DNA of 58,425 bases from Oscillospiraceae bacterium (GTDB lineage Bacteria; Bacillota; Clostridia; Oscillospirales; Oscillospiraceae), in contig JAFQCJ010000027.1 of assembly GCA_017416445.1 (NCBI GenBank), positions 1-58,425 of the forward strand, read 5' to 3'. The notes under the pieces were generated by a model. The model did not search any database. It worked only from the letters and a program-made list of their open reading frames with translations, and had not been told where the DNA came from. Positions within the stretch are counted from its first letter, which is position 1; each line of letters begins with the position of its first letter. Positions 50,243-58,420 of this stretch are shown here, piece after piece. The position numbers and the translations under genes are program-made.

Positions 50243-51268
50243 TTATTTGATAATGCGCACACCGTCCAGAAGCTCCTTTTCAAACTCCTCACGGTGATGC
50301 CTGGTGTAGAGGCCCGGGAAGCCGCCGGTGTGGAGGAAGATGACCTTTTCCCCCCTGGTGATCTTTCCCTCGGCAATCATGTCGAGGAGACCCGCAAAAG
50401 CCTTGCCTGTATAGCAGGGGTCGAGAAAAATGGCTTCGCTGCGGGCCATACGGTAGATAGCCTGCCGTACCTCCGCAGAGGGATTGTTGTAGGCTCCGCG
50501 GGTATACCCCGTCTCAATATGGAAGTCCTGGCGGACGGCATCAAAGGTAAGGGGGTAGTCCGTCTTCATCTCGCCGAAATACTCCATCAGGCGTTTTTCC
50601 TTCCCCTCGCCGAAGGGGGAGATGGCAATACCGGTAAGGCGCAGGGGTGAGTTCTCGTTCTTCAGACCGCAGAACAGGCCCATGTAGGTGCCGATAGAAC
50701 CCACAGCGCTGACTACACGTGCATCACCCAGTTCCAGCGCGGCGGCCTGCTTCGTCACCTCCACAGCGCAGTCGTAATAGCCCAATGCGCCAAGAGCATT
50801 ACTGCCACCCATGGGAATGGGATACACCTTCTCGCCCTTTGCCTCGTACTCCGCCACCAGTTGAGGGACGAGGCGGTCAAACTGTTCCCCCTCATCGGTG
50901 CCGTCATCGGCCTTGAGAATAAGGTCGCAGCCCATAATACGGTCCAGGAGGATGTTGGCACTGACTTCGCCGGGGTAGTCATCAATGGCGGCAATGGCGC
51001 ACTTAAGGCCGTACTTCGCCGCCACGGCGGCAGTGAGACGGCCGTGGTTGGTCTGTGCGCCTCCCACCGTCAGAAGCATGGTAGCTCCCTTGTCAAGGGC
51101 ATCGGCGGCCAGGTATTCCAGCTTCCGCAACTTGTTGCCGCCGGCCCCCAGCGCCGTCAGATCATCGCGCTTACAGTAGAGTTCAATGCCCAGCTCCCGG
51201 GACAGGGTAGGCAGATACTGCAGAGGAGTGGGCTCCACAAGGGAAAGTTTTTTTACATCAAATGCCAT
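50243..51268 (-). CDS. D-cysteine desulfhydrase / ACC-deaminase family PLP enzyme
   Basis: A 341-residue fold-type II PLP enzyme. The lysine that binds PLP is in GAGGNKLRKLEYL, and the phosphate-binding region follows in VGGAQTNHGRLTAA. The VFLHTGG-like ending (KVIFLHTGGFPGLY) is typical of D-cysteine desulfhydrase, which yields pyruvate, ammonia and sulfide. ACC deaminase activity cannot be excluded. It is the last gene of the dapF-lysA operon, 14 bases past lysA, suggesting a D- or meso-amino acid role. It starts behind AAAGGAG. Confidence 0.87.
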   Translation of the reverse strand: MAFDVKKLSLVEPTPLQYLPTLSRELGIELYCKRDDLTALGAGGNKLRKLEYLAADALDKGATMLLTVGGAQTNHGRLTAAVAAKYGLKCAIAAIDDYPGEVSANILLDRIMGCDLILKADDGTDEGEQFDRLVPQLVAEYEAKGEKVYPIPMGGSNALGALGYYDCAVEVTKQAAALELGDARVVSAVGSIGTYMGLFCGLKNENSPLRLTGIAISPFGEGKEKRLMEYFGEMKTDYPLTFDAVRQDFHIETGYTRGAYNNPSAEVRQAIYRMARSEAIFLDPCYTGKAFAGLLDMIAEGKITRGEKVIFLHTGGFPGLYTRHHREEFEKELLDGVRIIK

Positions 51269-51282
51269 GGTGCTTGCTCCTT

Positions 51283-52578
51283 TCACATATCGTTGCGGCA
51301 CAGGTCCTCAAAGCTTTCGCGGCGCACCGCCACATAGCTCTCGCCATGATGAAGCATGACGATGGGCGGGCGGGGCAGGCGGTTATAGTTGGAGGCCATA
51401 GAGTAGTTATACGCACCCGTGGTACATACCGCCAGGGTATCCCCCCGCTCCACCGAGGCACTCATCATCACATCGGGCTGCAGGATATCACCGCTTTCGC
51501 AGCAGCGGCCCACCACATCGGCGGCGAAGTCCTGCACCTCATCCATTTTGTTGGCCAAATAGCAGGTGTAGGCGGATTTGTAGAGAGCGTAGCGGGGATT
51601 GTCCACCATGCCGCCATCTACGGAGACATAGTTTTTATATCCCGTGATGCGCTTGACTGCACCTACGGTGTAAAGGGTCATGCCGGCTGCGGCCACAATG
51701 CTGCGGCCCGGCTCCATGTGGATCTCCGGCATTGCGATGCCGAGGCGGGTGCAGGTTTTCTTCACTGCAGCAGCCACCTCCGCCACCTTTTCCTCCACAT
51801 CCAGGTGGGGATCGGCCTCGGTATAGGCCACGCCGTAACCGCCGCCGAGGTCCAGTTGCGCGGTCTTAAAACCGTGGGTGTGTTCCAGATGGGCGATGAA
51901 CTCCAGCATAATAACAGCGGCCCGCTGGAAGATATCCTCTCCAAATACCTGAGAGCCCACATGGCAGTGGAAACCCGCCAGGTCCACATGGGGGAGTTCC
52001 AGGGCGAACAGTACCAGTTCCTCCGCCTGTCCCGTCTCGATGGCCACGCCGAACTTGGAGTCCACTTTACCGGTAGCCACCGCCTCATAGGTGTGGGGGT
52101 CGATGCCGGGACTGAGGCGCAGCAGTACCTGCTGGCGGGTACCGCGGCGGGCACACTCGGCCTCAATGGCCAGCAGCTCCTCCCGGTTATCTGCCACAAA
52201 GCAGCCCACACCGCAATCCATGGCGTAGGCGATATCCCCATCGGTTTTGTTGCTCCCATGGAAATAGGCGTTGGAAAGGTCATAACCTGCGCTGTAGGCG
52301 GTGTAGATCTCGCCGGGAGATACCACGTCAATGCCCATGTCCTCCTCCGTCATGATCTGATACATACGGCGGAAAGCGTTGGCCTTGCTGGCATAGAGGG
52401 GCTTGGCCCCGGGACCGAAATGCTTTTGGAAGGCGGCCTTGTACACACGGCACTGGCGGCGGATGTAGTCCTCATCCAGCAGGTAGAGGGGCGTGCCGTA
52501 CTGCTTGGCCAGCGTCACCGTATTCTGTCCTGCAAAGTGCAGCTGTCCGTTTACAATAGAAAGATTGTCGCAAATCAT
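51283..52578 (-). CDS. lysA: Diaminopimelate decarboxylase
   Basis: A 431-residue fold-type III PLP enzyme making lysine from meso-diaminopimelate. The PLP lysine lies in LYASKANAF, and other signatures are GSNKTDGDIAYAM, FHCHVGSQV, LDLGGGYGVAY, EPGRSIVAAAGM and the C-terminal CESGDIL dimer-site motif. It overlaps the upstream dapF gene by 4 bases, so the last two steps of lysine synthesis are expressed together. Confidence 0.96.
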   Translation of the reverse strand: MICDNLSIVNGQLHFAGQNTVTLAKQYGTPLYLLDEDYIRRQCRVYKAAFQKHFGPGAKPLYASKANAFRRMYQIMTEEDMGIDVVSPGEIYTAYSAGYDLSNAYFHGSNKTDGDIAYAMDCGVGCFVADNREELLAIEAECARRGTRQQVLLRLSPGIDPHTYEAVATGKVDSKFGVAIETGQAEELVLFALELPHVDLAGFHCHVGSQVFGEDIFQRAAVIMLEFIAHLEHTHGFKTAQLDLGGGYGVAYTEADPHLDVEEKVAEVAAAVKKTCTRLGIAMPEIHMEPGRSIVAAAGMTLYTVGAVKRITGYKNYVSVDGGMVDNPRYALYKSAYTCYLANKMDEVQDFAADVVGRCCESGDILQPDVMMSASVERGDTLAVCTTGAYNYSMASNYNRLPRPPIVMLHHGESYVAVRRESFEDLCRNDM

Positions 52579-53417
52579 ACCAATCTCAGCTCCTCATCAG
52601 TGATTTCGCCCTTACAGACGATATTGGTCGGGCCCGTTAGGTACAGGTCAGTAATTCCTTCGCCGTCGCGCACCACATCAATGTCCAATCGGCCACCGGC
52701 CATCTCCACGGCCACGGCCTTGCCGCTGACCGCCCCTTTCAGTGTCAGCACCGTAACTACCGAGCCCGTACCTGTGCCGCAGGCGTAGGTGAAATCCTCC
52801 ACCCCTCGCTCATAGGTACGCTCATAGAGGCGGTCATTCCCCTCGATCTCATAGAAGTTCACATTGGCTCCCTTGGGAAAGGCCTCATGATACCGCAGCG
52901 CACGCCCCAGAGCAAAGAGCTTGGCCGTATCATAGTCCCGCAGCCCCGTGATGGGTACCACTGCGTGAGGGATGCCGGGATCGCCAAGTTCCACATAGGA
53001 TACAGAATAGGTCTTTCCCCCCACGGTGAACGGAAGATCGAAACGCATATTACACGGATCGTTGAGCCGTACCCGGTAGCGCCGCGTGTCCAGGCGTTCC
53101 CCTGTCACCAGGCCCGCCGTGGTCTCCACTCGCTGCACTTCTCCCGCCAGTCCCGTCTCGTAACCATAGCGACAGATGCACCGTGCGCCGTTGCCGCACA
53201 TCTCTCCCATGGAGCCGTCGGAGTTATAAAACGCCATGCGGTAGTCGCCACCCATAGTGGGGCGCTCCACCACCATCAGACCATCGGCACCCACCGACAG
53301 ATGACGATGACACAGGGTCAGCGCAATTTTTCCGTAATAGGCGGGGTCGATGCTGCCGTCAAAGTTGTTGAGCACCACAAAATCGTTGCCTGCACCGTTC
53401 ATTTTCCAAAACTTCAT
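52575..53417 (-). CDS. dapF: Diaminopimelate epimerase
   Basis: A 280-residue cofactor-free epimerase converting LL- to meso-diaminopimelate for peptidoglycan and lysine. The two catalytic cysteines are in MGEMCGNGARC (about residue 73) and FTYACGTGTGS (about residue 217). The N-terminus MKFWKMNGAGNDFVVLNN is standard. It is the first gene of the dapF-lysA-PLP enzyme operon. Confidence 0.96.
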   Translation of the reverse strand: MKFWKMNGAGNDFVVLNNFDGSIDPAYYGKIALTLCHRHLSVGADGLMVVERPTMGGDYRMAFYNSDGSMGEMCGNGARCICRYGYETGLAGEVQRVETTAGLVTGERLDTRRYRVRLNDPCNMRFDLPFTVGGKTYSVSYVELGDPGIPHAVVPITGLRDYDTAKLFALGRALRYHEAFPKGANVNFYEIEGNDRLYERTYERGVEDFTYACGTGTGSVVTVLTLKGAVSGKAVAVEMAGGRLDIDVVRDGEGITDLYLTGPTNIVCKGEITDEELRLV

Positions 53418-53449
53418 AGAGAGGCTCCTTTCCCTGGAAGGTTTCCTTT

Positions 53450-53478
53450 ATTTTACCCCAAAGGTATAACACGGGCAA
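53450..53478 (-). promoter_or_regulatory. dapF operon promoter
   Basis: TTGCCC (53473-53478) and TAAAAT (53450-53455) are 17 bases apart on the minus strand. Confidence 0.65.
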
Positions 53479-53536
53479 GCATTTTCACCCGGAATTGCAT
53501 CCTTTGTATGAAAAAACTTTTCTTTCTCTATTCTTC

Positions 53537-53565
53537 TTTACCCGCTGCCCCGTATTTGGTACAAT
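53537..53565 (+). promoter_or_regulatory. Promoter of the enoate reductase gene
   Basis: TTTACC (53537-53542) and TACAAT (53560-53565) are 17 bases apart on the plus strand. A second possible box, TTGGTA with TATACA, lies too close to the ribosome site to be likely. Confidence 0.5.
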
Positions 53566-53598
53566 TGGTGCATCAATTATACAAAGGAGGCTACTGCG

Positions 53599-55614
53599 AT
53601 GCATCCCAAGTTCCCCCATGTATTTGAGCCCATTACCATCCGCGGCAAGGTGTATAAAAACCGTCTCATTGCCGCTCCTACCATGTTCGCCCACTCTATC
53701 TTCACCATTCCTCCCATGAAGGAGAATGTCTACCGCATGGTGGAGAATCGCGCCAAGGGCGGTTTCGCCGCTGTGTCCACCGGTGAGCATCCTGTCAACG
53801 CCGAGGAGGGTACTGCCCTCTTCTACGAGCACCACATGGACTTCACCAAGACCGAAGGTCCCGACTTCGAGGCGATGAAAGAGTACGCCGACCGCATTAA
53901 GAAGCACGGCGCCATCTGCTACTTCGAGTTCTGCCATGAGGGTGCCCGCGCCGAGCACAATCCCCCTTACTCCCCCTGGGGTCCCGACGGGTATGTCCGT
54001 GACGACGGTGTGGAGGTCAAGGCACTGGATCTGCCCATGATGGAGAAGATCTGCAACGACTTCTATAATATCTCCGCCTACGCCAAGGCCTGCGGTTTTG
54101 ACGGCATTCTCGTCCACGGCGGGCACGGTTTTATCATGCAGCAGTTTGTCTCCCCCTGGACCAACCACCGCACCGACGAGTTCGGCGGCTCCATGGAGAA
54201 TCGGGCCCGCTTCCCCAAGATGCTCATTGACGCCTGCCGCCGCGGTATCGGAGAGGACGGCATCATCGAGCTGCGTTTCTCCGCCGAGGACGGCGTGGAG
54301 GGCGGTATGACCATCGATGACACGGTGGAGTTCTGCCGTGAAATCGACGGCCTCGTGGACATCATCCATGTCTCCAACGGTCTAAAATGGGCCGGCAACC
54401 AGACCAAGACCTTCTCCTCTTTCCTGGAGCCCCACGGCATCAATGTAGAGTATGCCGCCAAGATCAAGGCCGCAGTCAAAGTCTCCAAGGTTGCCGTGGT
54501 AGGCGGTTTCAACAGCCCCGAGCACTGCGAGGAAGTGCTGGCCGCCGGTAAGGCCGACTTCATTGAGCTGGCTCGTCAGGGCTTCGCCGATCCCGAATTC
54601 CCCAACAAGGCACTCAACGGTCAGGAGGACTCCATCCGCCGCTGCGTCCGCTGCTTTGGCTGCTATCCCGGCTTCTGCGAGCATCCCACCGACATCCCCC
54701 TGTTTGAAAAGCTGGGCCCTGAAGAGGCCATGAAGATCTATACCCCCTTCGCCATGGGCAAGTGCGCCATCAACCCCAACTCCGGCTTCGGCTGGTATCC
54801 CGAAACCATGCCCGATCCCCAGGCCAGCCGCAAGGTGCTGATCGTAGGCGGCGGCGTGGGCGGTCTGCAGACTGCCATCACCTGCGCCCAGCGTGGTCAT
54901 AAGGCGGTGCTGGTGGAGAAGCGTGACCGTCTCGGCGGTACTATGAACTTCACCGATGTGGACGAGGACAAGGTGGACATCCGCAACTTCAAAAACCTCC
55001 TCATCCGTGAGGCTACGGAGTGCGGTACGGATATCCGTCTCAACACCACCATGACTAAGGAGCTTCTCGATGAGGTGAAGCCCGATGTGGTGATCCTCGC
55101 CGTAGGCGGCAAGCTTGTTCCCGCTCCCATCGAGGGTGTGGAATATGCCCGCGATGTCATGGCTGCCTATTATGATCTGGACAGCGTTGGCAAGAAGGTG
55201 GTTCTGGTGGGCAGTGGCCTCACCGCCTGTGAGGTGGCCCTGCACCTTGCCAATAACGGCCGCGATGTGACGGTGCTGTGCCGACGCGACATGATGGCCT
55301 ACGAGACCTTCGGCTATTACCGTAATGCCCTGTTGGAGGCTATGGACGCCCGGGGCATCCATCAGATGCTGAAAACCAGGACTCTCTCCATTGCTGCCGA
55401 TGGCGTGACGGTAGAAAAGGACGACAAGAAATTCGTTGTCCCCGCCGATACGGTCCTCTACTCCACGGGGATCCGTCCCAACGCAGAATTGGTGGAGGAA
55501 CTGAAGGCACTGGCAGGGGATATCCCTGTCAAGGTTATCGGTGACGCCCTCGCCAGCGGCAAGATGGGTGACGCTGTCCGCGGCGGCTACATGGCTGCTA
55601 TGGAGATCGTGTAA
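53599..55614 (+). CDS. NADH:flavin oxidoreductase / 2-enoate reductase (old yellow enzyme type with Fe-S)
   Basis: A 671-residue protein like 2-enoate reductase, FldZ and BaiCD/BaiH. It has an FMN TIM barrel (residues 1-345, with HGGHGFIMQQFVSPWTNHRTDEFGG), a cysteine region, and FAD/NAD domains (VGGGVGGLQTAI near 415, VGSGLTACEVALHL near 536). Such enzymes reduce activated C=C bonds with NAD(P)H. The cysteine region is odd: C349, C352, C355 and C360, with the GKCAINP cysteine at 389 instead of about 13 residues after the third ligand. It is a single gene behind AAGGAGG; the substrate may be a cinnamate, enone or bile-acid-like molecule. Confidence 0.9.
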   Translation: MHPKFPHVFEPITIRGKVYKNRLIAAPTMFAHSIFTIPPMKENVYRMVENRAKGGFAAVSTGEHPVNAEEGTALFYEHHMDFTKTEGPDFEAMKEYADRIKKHGAICYFEFCHEGARAEHNPPYSPWGPDGYVRDDGVEVKALDLPMMEKICNDFYNISAYAKACGFDGILVHGGHGFIMQQFVSPWTNHRTDEFGGSMENRARFPKMLIDACRRGIGEDGIIELRFSAEDGVEGGMTIDDTVEFCREIDGLVDIIHVSNGLKWAGNQTKTFSSFLEPHGINVEYAAKIKAAVKVSKVAVVGGFNSPEHCEEVLAAGKADFIELARQGFADPEFPNKALNGQEDSIRRCVRCFGCYPGFCEHPTDIPLFEKLGPEEAMKIYTPFAMGKCAINPNSGFGWYPETMPDPQASRKVLIVGGGVGGLQTAITCAQRGHKAVLVEKRDRLGGTMNFTDVDEDKVDIRNFKNLLIREATECGTDIRLNTTMTKELLDEVKPDVVILAVGGKLVPAPIEGVEYARDVMAAYYDLDSVGKKVVLVGSGLTACEVALHLANNGRDVTVLCRRDMMAYETFGYYRNALLEAMDARGIHQMLKTRTLSIAADGVTVEKDDKKFVVPADTVLYSTGIRPNAELVEELKALAGDIPVKVIGDALASGKMGDAVRGGYMAAMEIV

Positions 55615-55634
55615 AACACCTTCCCCTTACATAA

Positions 55635-55671
55635 CGAACGCCCCGAGGCAGCTGCTTCGGGGCGTTTTCTT
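55635..55671. terminator. Terminator after the enoate reductase gene
   Basis: Arms 55637-55649 and 55654-55666 give a 13-bp stem with one wobble pair and an AGCT loop. TTTTCTT follows on the plus strand. Confidence 0.85.
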
Positions 55672-56263
55672 ATTCCGCTACTGTCTCTACCGGCCATTGC
55701 CGTCCCGTGTGGTCGATGGTGTACTCCCCATCCAGCAGCAATTCCGAAACAGGCACAACCGTGTATCCCTCGTGAATGAGATACTCCAGAATCCGGGGCA
55801 GCGCCTCGGGGGTATGCAGGGCGGCATTGTGGAACAGTACGATGCTACCGTTCTGCACCCGCGAGGTAACACGCTCACAGATGGTGGCGGCATCGTAGTC
55901 TTTCCAGTCGAGGCTGTCCACATCCCACTGGATAGGCTCCATGCCCATGGAGCGAATGGCGGCGATGACATGGTCATCGTACTCCCCGTAGGGACAGCGG
56001 ATCAGCGTGGGCGTCACTCCCGTAATGGCAGCGATCTTCTCATTGCAGGCCGTCACATCGGCGATGATCTCCTCAGCCGAGAGGCTGTTATAGTGGGCAT
56101 GGTCATTGGAGTGGTTCATGATCTCCATCCCCGCATCGTGAAGCTGCGCCACCGACTCGGGATAACGCTCTACCCAATCCCCCACCACGAAAAAGGTGGT
56201 CTTTACATTATACCGCCCCAAAATGTCGATAAGCTGCTCCGTATCCTCGTTGCCCCACGGTAA
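55670..56263 (-). pseudogene. Polysaccharide deacetylase, 5' end lost
   Basis: The frame encodes the C-terminal three quarters of a NodB-fold deacetylase: WGNEDTEQLIDILGRYNVKTTFFVVGDW, then HSNDHAHYNSLS (metal histidines), RCPYGEYDD and VLFHNAALHT. Homology continues upstream of the first ATG (56219-56221) to about 56260, then meets a stop codon at 56276-56278. The signal/anchor and the first catalytic motif (TFDD type) are missing. The break coincides with the start of a foreign-looking segment, so an insertion or deletion removed the promoter and 5' part. Confidence 0.8.
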
Positions 56264-56335
56264 TGCTAAAGTGCGTTAAGGTGCGCATTATATTTCTTGT
56301 CGAAAAACTCCCCTGTTTTTAAAAGTTTTTACTTC

Positions 56336-56380
56336 TATATCGAAAAAACTATTTACACGCAGGAAGTTTTTCGATATAAT
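56336..56380 (+). promoter_or_regulatory. Promoter between inverted TCGAAAAA(A)CT repeats
   Basis: TTTACA (56352-56357) and TATAAT (56375-56380) are 17 bases apart. The promoter lies within an inverted repeat, TATATCGAAAAAACT (56336-56350) against AGTTTTTCGATATA (56365-56378), and a third copy TCGAAAAACT lies at 56300-56309. This looks like an operator. Confidence 0.75.
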
Positions 56381-56403
56381 CAAGTCATCGGAGGTGATTC
56401 TCT

Positions 56404-57603
56404 ATGATTTTACGACCTGATTATATTAATGAACTTTGTAAATTCATCGATGTGCCGCTGGTGAAAATTCTCGCCGGTGTGCGCCGCTGCGGTAAATCTA
56501 CCATTCTGGAAATGATGATGGCAGAATTGGAACAGCGCGGCATCGCAAAGGAAAACATTATCTTTCGCAAGTATAGCGAAATGGATATTGATGAGAATTT
56601 CACCGCCAAGGACATGTACCGTGAGCTGACCGAGGCCATCGAAGGGAAAGGCCGCTGCTATCTGTTTCTGGATGAGCTGCAGGAGGTCAAGGGCTGGGAG
56701 AAAGTGGTGAACAGCCTGCTGGAAGGTGCCAATGTGGACATCTATGTCACCGGCTCCAACTCCAAGCTGATGTCCAGCGAGATCTCTACCTATCTCAGCG
56801 GACGCTATGTGCTGATCCCCGTCTATACCCTGTCCTTCAAGGAGTATCTCACATTCAAAGGGAAGGCAGAAATAGAGGCACGCACCGTCTTTGACGAATA
56901 CTTGCAGTATGGTGGCTTCCCCATTATCGGCATCAGCAATTTTGACACCCGCTCTGCCTATCAGGTGGCAGAAGGCATCTACGCCGCCGTTATCACCCGC
57001 GACATCTCCAAGCGCCACAAGATCCGCAATAAGGAGCTCTTTGATCGCGTGGTGAAATATATCGTAGAGAATGTGGGCAAGACCTTCTCTGCCAATTCTA
57101 TCGTGAAGTTTCTCAAAAATGAGCAGCGGACGCTGTCTGTCGAAACGGTATACAACTACCTCAAGTGGCTCTCCGAAGCATTCATTATCTATCCCTGTCG
57201 CCGCTACGATATTCAGGGCAAGTCGGTGCTGAAAACGCAGGAGAAGTACTATCTCTCCGACATCTCCATTAAGTATAGCAAGATGGGTTTTGATCGCAAG
57301 ATGATCTCTGCCATGCTGGAGAACATCGTATTTTTGGAGATGAAGCGCCGGGGCTATGAGGTCTATATCGGCAAGAACGACACCAAGGAGATCGACTTCA
57401 TCGGCATTCGCAGGGAGGAAAAAGTCTATATCCAAGTCTGCGTGGAGCTGCCTGTCGAGTCCACCCGTGAGACCGACAATCTGATGGACATCAAGGATCA
57501 CTATCATAAGTATGTGGTCTGCAAAGACGCCCTCGCCGTCGGCAACGACAACGGCATCGAAATCGTCCACATCGCCGACTTCCTGCTGAAGGATGAATGG
57601 TAA
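56404..57603 (+). CDS. AAA-family ATPase with DUF4143 domain
   Basis: A 399-residue protein with an N-terminal P-loop domain, Walker A VRRCGKSTILEM (about residues 22-33) and Walker B LFLDELQEV (about 91-99), plus the sensor-like VYVTGSNS. The C-terminal DUF4143 part includes YLQYGGFP and a nuclease-like stretch with EIDFIGI. Such proteins are frequent singletons in gut bacteria and mobile islands, and no activity is established. It stands alone behind GGAGGTG with a palindromic promoter and lies next to a broken gene, consistent with arrival by transfer. Confidence 0.9.
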   Translation: MILRPDYINELCKFIDVPLVKILAGVRRCGKSTILEMMMAELEQRGIAKENIIFRKYSEMDIDENFTAKDMYRELTEAIEGKGRCYLFLDELQEVKGWEKVVNSLLEGANVDIYVTGSNSKLMSSEISTYLSGRYVLIPVYTLSFKEYLTFKGKAEIEARTVFDEYLQYGGFPIIGISNFDTRSAYQVAEGIYAAVITRDISKRHKIRNKELFDRVVKYIVENVGKTFSANSIVKFLKNEQRTLSVETVYNYLKWLSEAFIIYPCRRYDIQGKSVLKTQEKYYLSDISIKYSKMGFDRKMISAMLENIVFLEMKRRGYEVYIGKNDTKEIDFIGIRREEKVYIQVCVELPVESTRETDNLMDIKDHYHKYVVCKDALAVGNDNGIEIVHIADFLLKDEW

Positions 57604-57652
57604 CATTAACTTTCATCGCACACAGTACCGTATTCAACGCCTTACAACAAGC

Positions 57653-57680
57653 AACACCCGCCTGCATTCAGGCGGGTGTT
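57653..57680 (+). terminator. Hairpin after the ATPase gene
   Basis: Perfect 12-bp arms (57653-57664, 57669-57680) with a CATT loop are seen, but the T tract is weak. A second hairpin (57705-57726) follows 24 bases on. Confidence 0.65.
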
Positions 57681-57733
57681 GTTCGTTATAGCTAGTATCT
57701 CCACAAGGGAACCCTTGGGTTCCCTTTGCTTCT

Positions 57734-57840
57734 TCACTCTTGTTTTGTTGTATCCCGTTCCATCGCCTCATTGATGGCTCGGGTGATGAACCCATTTCGG
57801 GACTCTCCCTGTCGGGCGGCGTGCGCATCGATCTTTCGAC
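57734..57840 (-). pseudogene. Remnant of a ribbon-helix-helix (HicB/antitoxin-like) gene
   Basis: On the minus strand one frame encodes KIDAHAARQGESRNGFI followed by TRAINEAMERD and a TGA stop (57734-57736). This is the typical C-terminal ribbon-helix-helix end of plasmid- or element-borne antitoxin-like proteins. The preceding TVSKD segment of the same family is present but in another frame, and no start codon or ribosome site fits. So only a short, frame-damaged tail survives. Confidence 0.6.
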
Positions 57841-57873
57841 ACCGTGTAGGGTAGACCCTGCACGGTGTTTTTT
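57840..57873 (+). terminator. Isolated terminator in the mobile region
   Basis: A 12-13-bp stem (57840-57852 with 57855-57867, one wobble pair) is followed by T6. No intact plus-strand gene precedes it closely, so it may be a leftover of a lost gene. Confidence 0.65.
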
Positions 57874-57965
57874 AGTCAGTTTTCAAAAGGAGGGCAGCAG
57901 CTTTTCAGGTATGTTTGCCGACACACCTTCATAACTATGATTAGGTCGTTTATGGAGGTTTTGTT

Positions 57966-58130
57966 ATGAACACGAATACCATCAACCCCGCAACCTTCTC
58001 TGTTGGACACGCTCCCGCTACCAAAGCATCTCACGGCTATCGTGTTGATCGCCGTTACATCGGGGAGCGCACCGCCAGTGAAGTGGTAAGTGCACTGATG
58101 AAGGTGCACGATCGTAAGGGGGCAGCGTAA
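57966..58130 (+). CDS. Small mobile-element protein of unknown function
   Basis: A 54-residue protein with a TATGGAGG ribosome site. The C-terminal half (VDRRYIGERTASEVVSALMKVHDRK) looks like one amphipathic helix with basic residues. Its stop codon overlaps the start of the serine recombinase gene by one base (TAATG), so both belong to one element operon. No family was recognised; a recombination directionality or regulatory role is possible. Confidence 0.65.
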   Translation: MNTNTINPATFSVGHAPATKASHGYRVDRRYIGERTASEVVSALMKVHDRKGAA

Positions 58131-58288
58131 TGGCTGCCCCCCTGCAATACAAAGTCGGTTGTTACTCGCGCCTGTCCCGTGAAGACGGGGACAAGCCCGA
58201 AAGCGACAGCATTATCAATCAGCAGCGTTTTATGGAGGATTTCTGCGCCGGTCGCGGCGACCTTGCTATCGTAAAGCACTATTCTGAT
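58130..58288 (+). pseudogene. Large serine recombinase, truncated after about 53 codons
   Basis: The opening KVGCYSRLSREDGDKPESDS and SIINQQRFMEDFC is the catalytic N-terminus of resolvase/invertase-type recombinases, including the active-site serine in YSRLS. Family resemblance ends at HYSD, where DGYSG-type residues would follow. The frame then runs through an unrelated hairpin and stops at 58397-58399. The recombinase is interrupted by another insertion or deletion and cannot be active as it stands. Confidence 0.8.
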
Positions 58289-58299
58289 GCCACTGATAT

Positions 58300-58410
58300 A
58301 ATAGGACTAAAGCAAAACCCGACAAACGGGCGTCGCTTTAGTCCTATTTTTTCATTTATCGGGCATTTTCGATACAAAACAAGAAAATGCTACTTCTAAA
58401 GCAAAGGAGG
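58300..58410 (+). promoter_or_regulatory. Attenuator-like leader with competing hairpins
   Basis: A 14-bp stem (58300-58313 with 58335-58348), containing a small CCCG/CGGG hairpin, is followed by a T run: an intrinsic terminator. A second hairpin follows (GCATTTTC 58363-58370 with GAAAATGC 58383-58390). GCTTTAG (58335-58341) can pair either with CTAAAGC at 58307-58313 or with an identical CTAAAGC at 58396-58402, next to the AAAGGAGG ribosome site. Such switchable leaders are common ahead of inducible antibiotic-resistance genes on mobile elements; that role here is inference. Confidence 0.6.
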
Positions 58411-58420
58411 AAAACTGAAT

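Noticed and set aside
58130-58399. An 89-residue protein starting as a recombinase
   Set aside because: The last third is translated hairpin sequence; it is a chance extension of a truncated gene.
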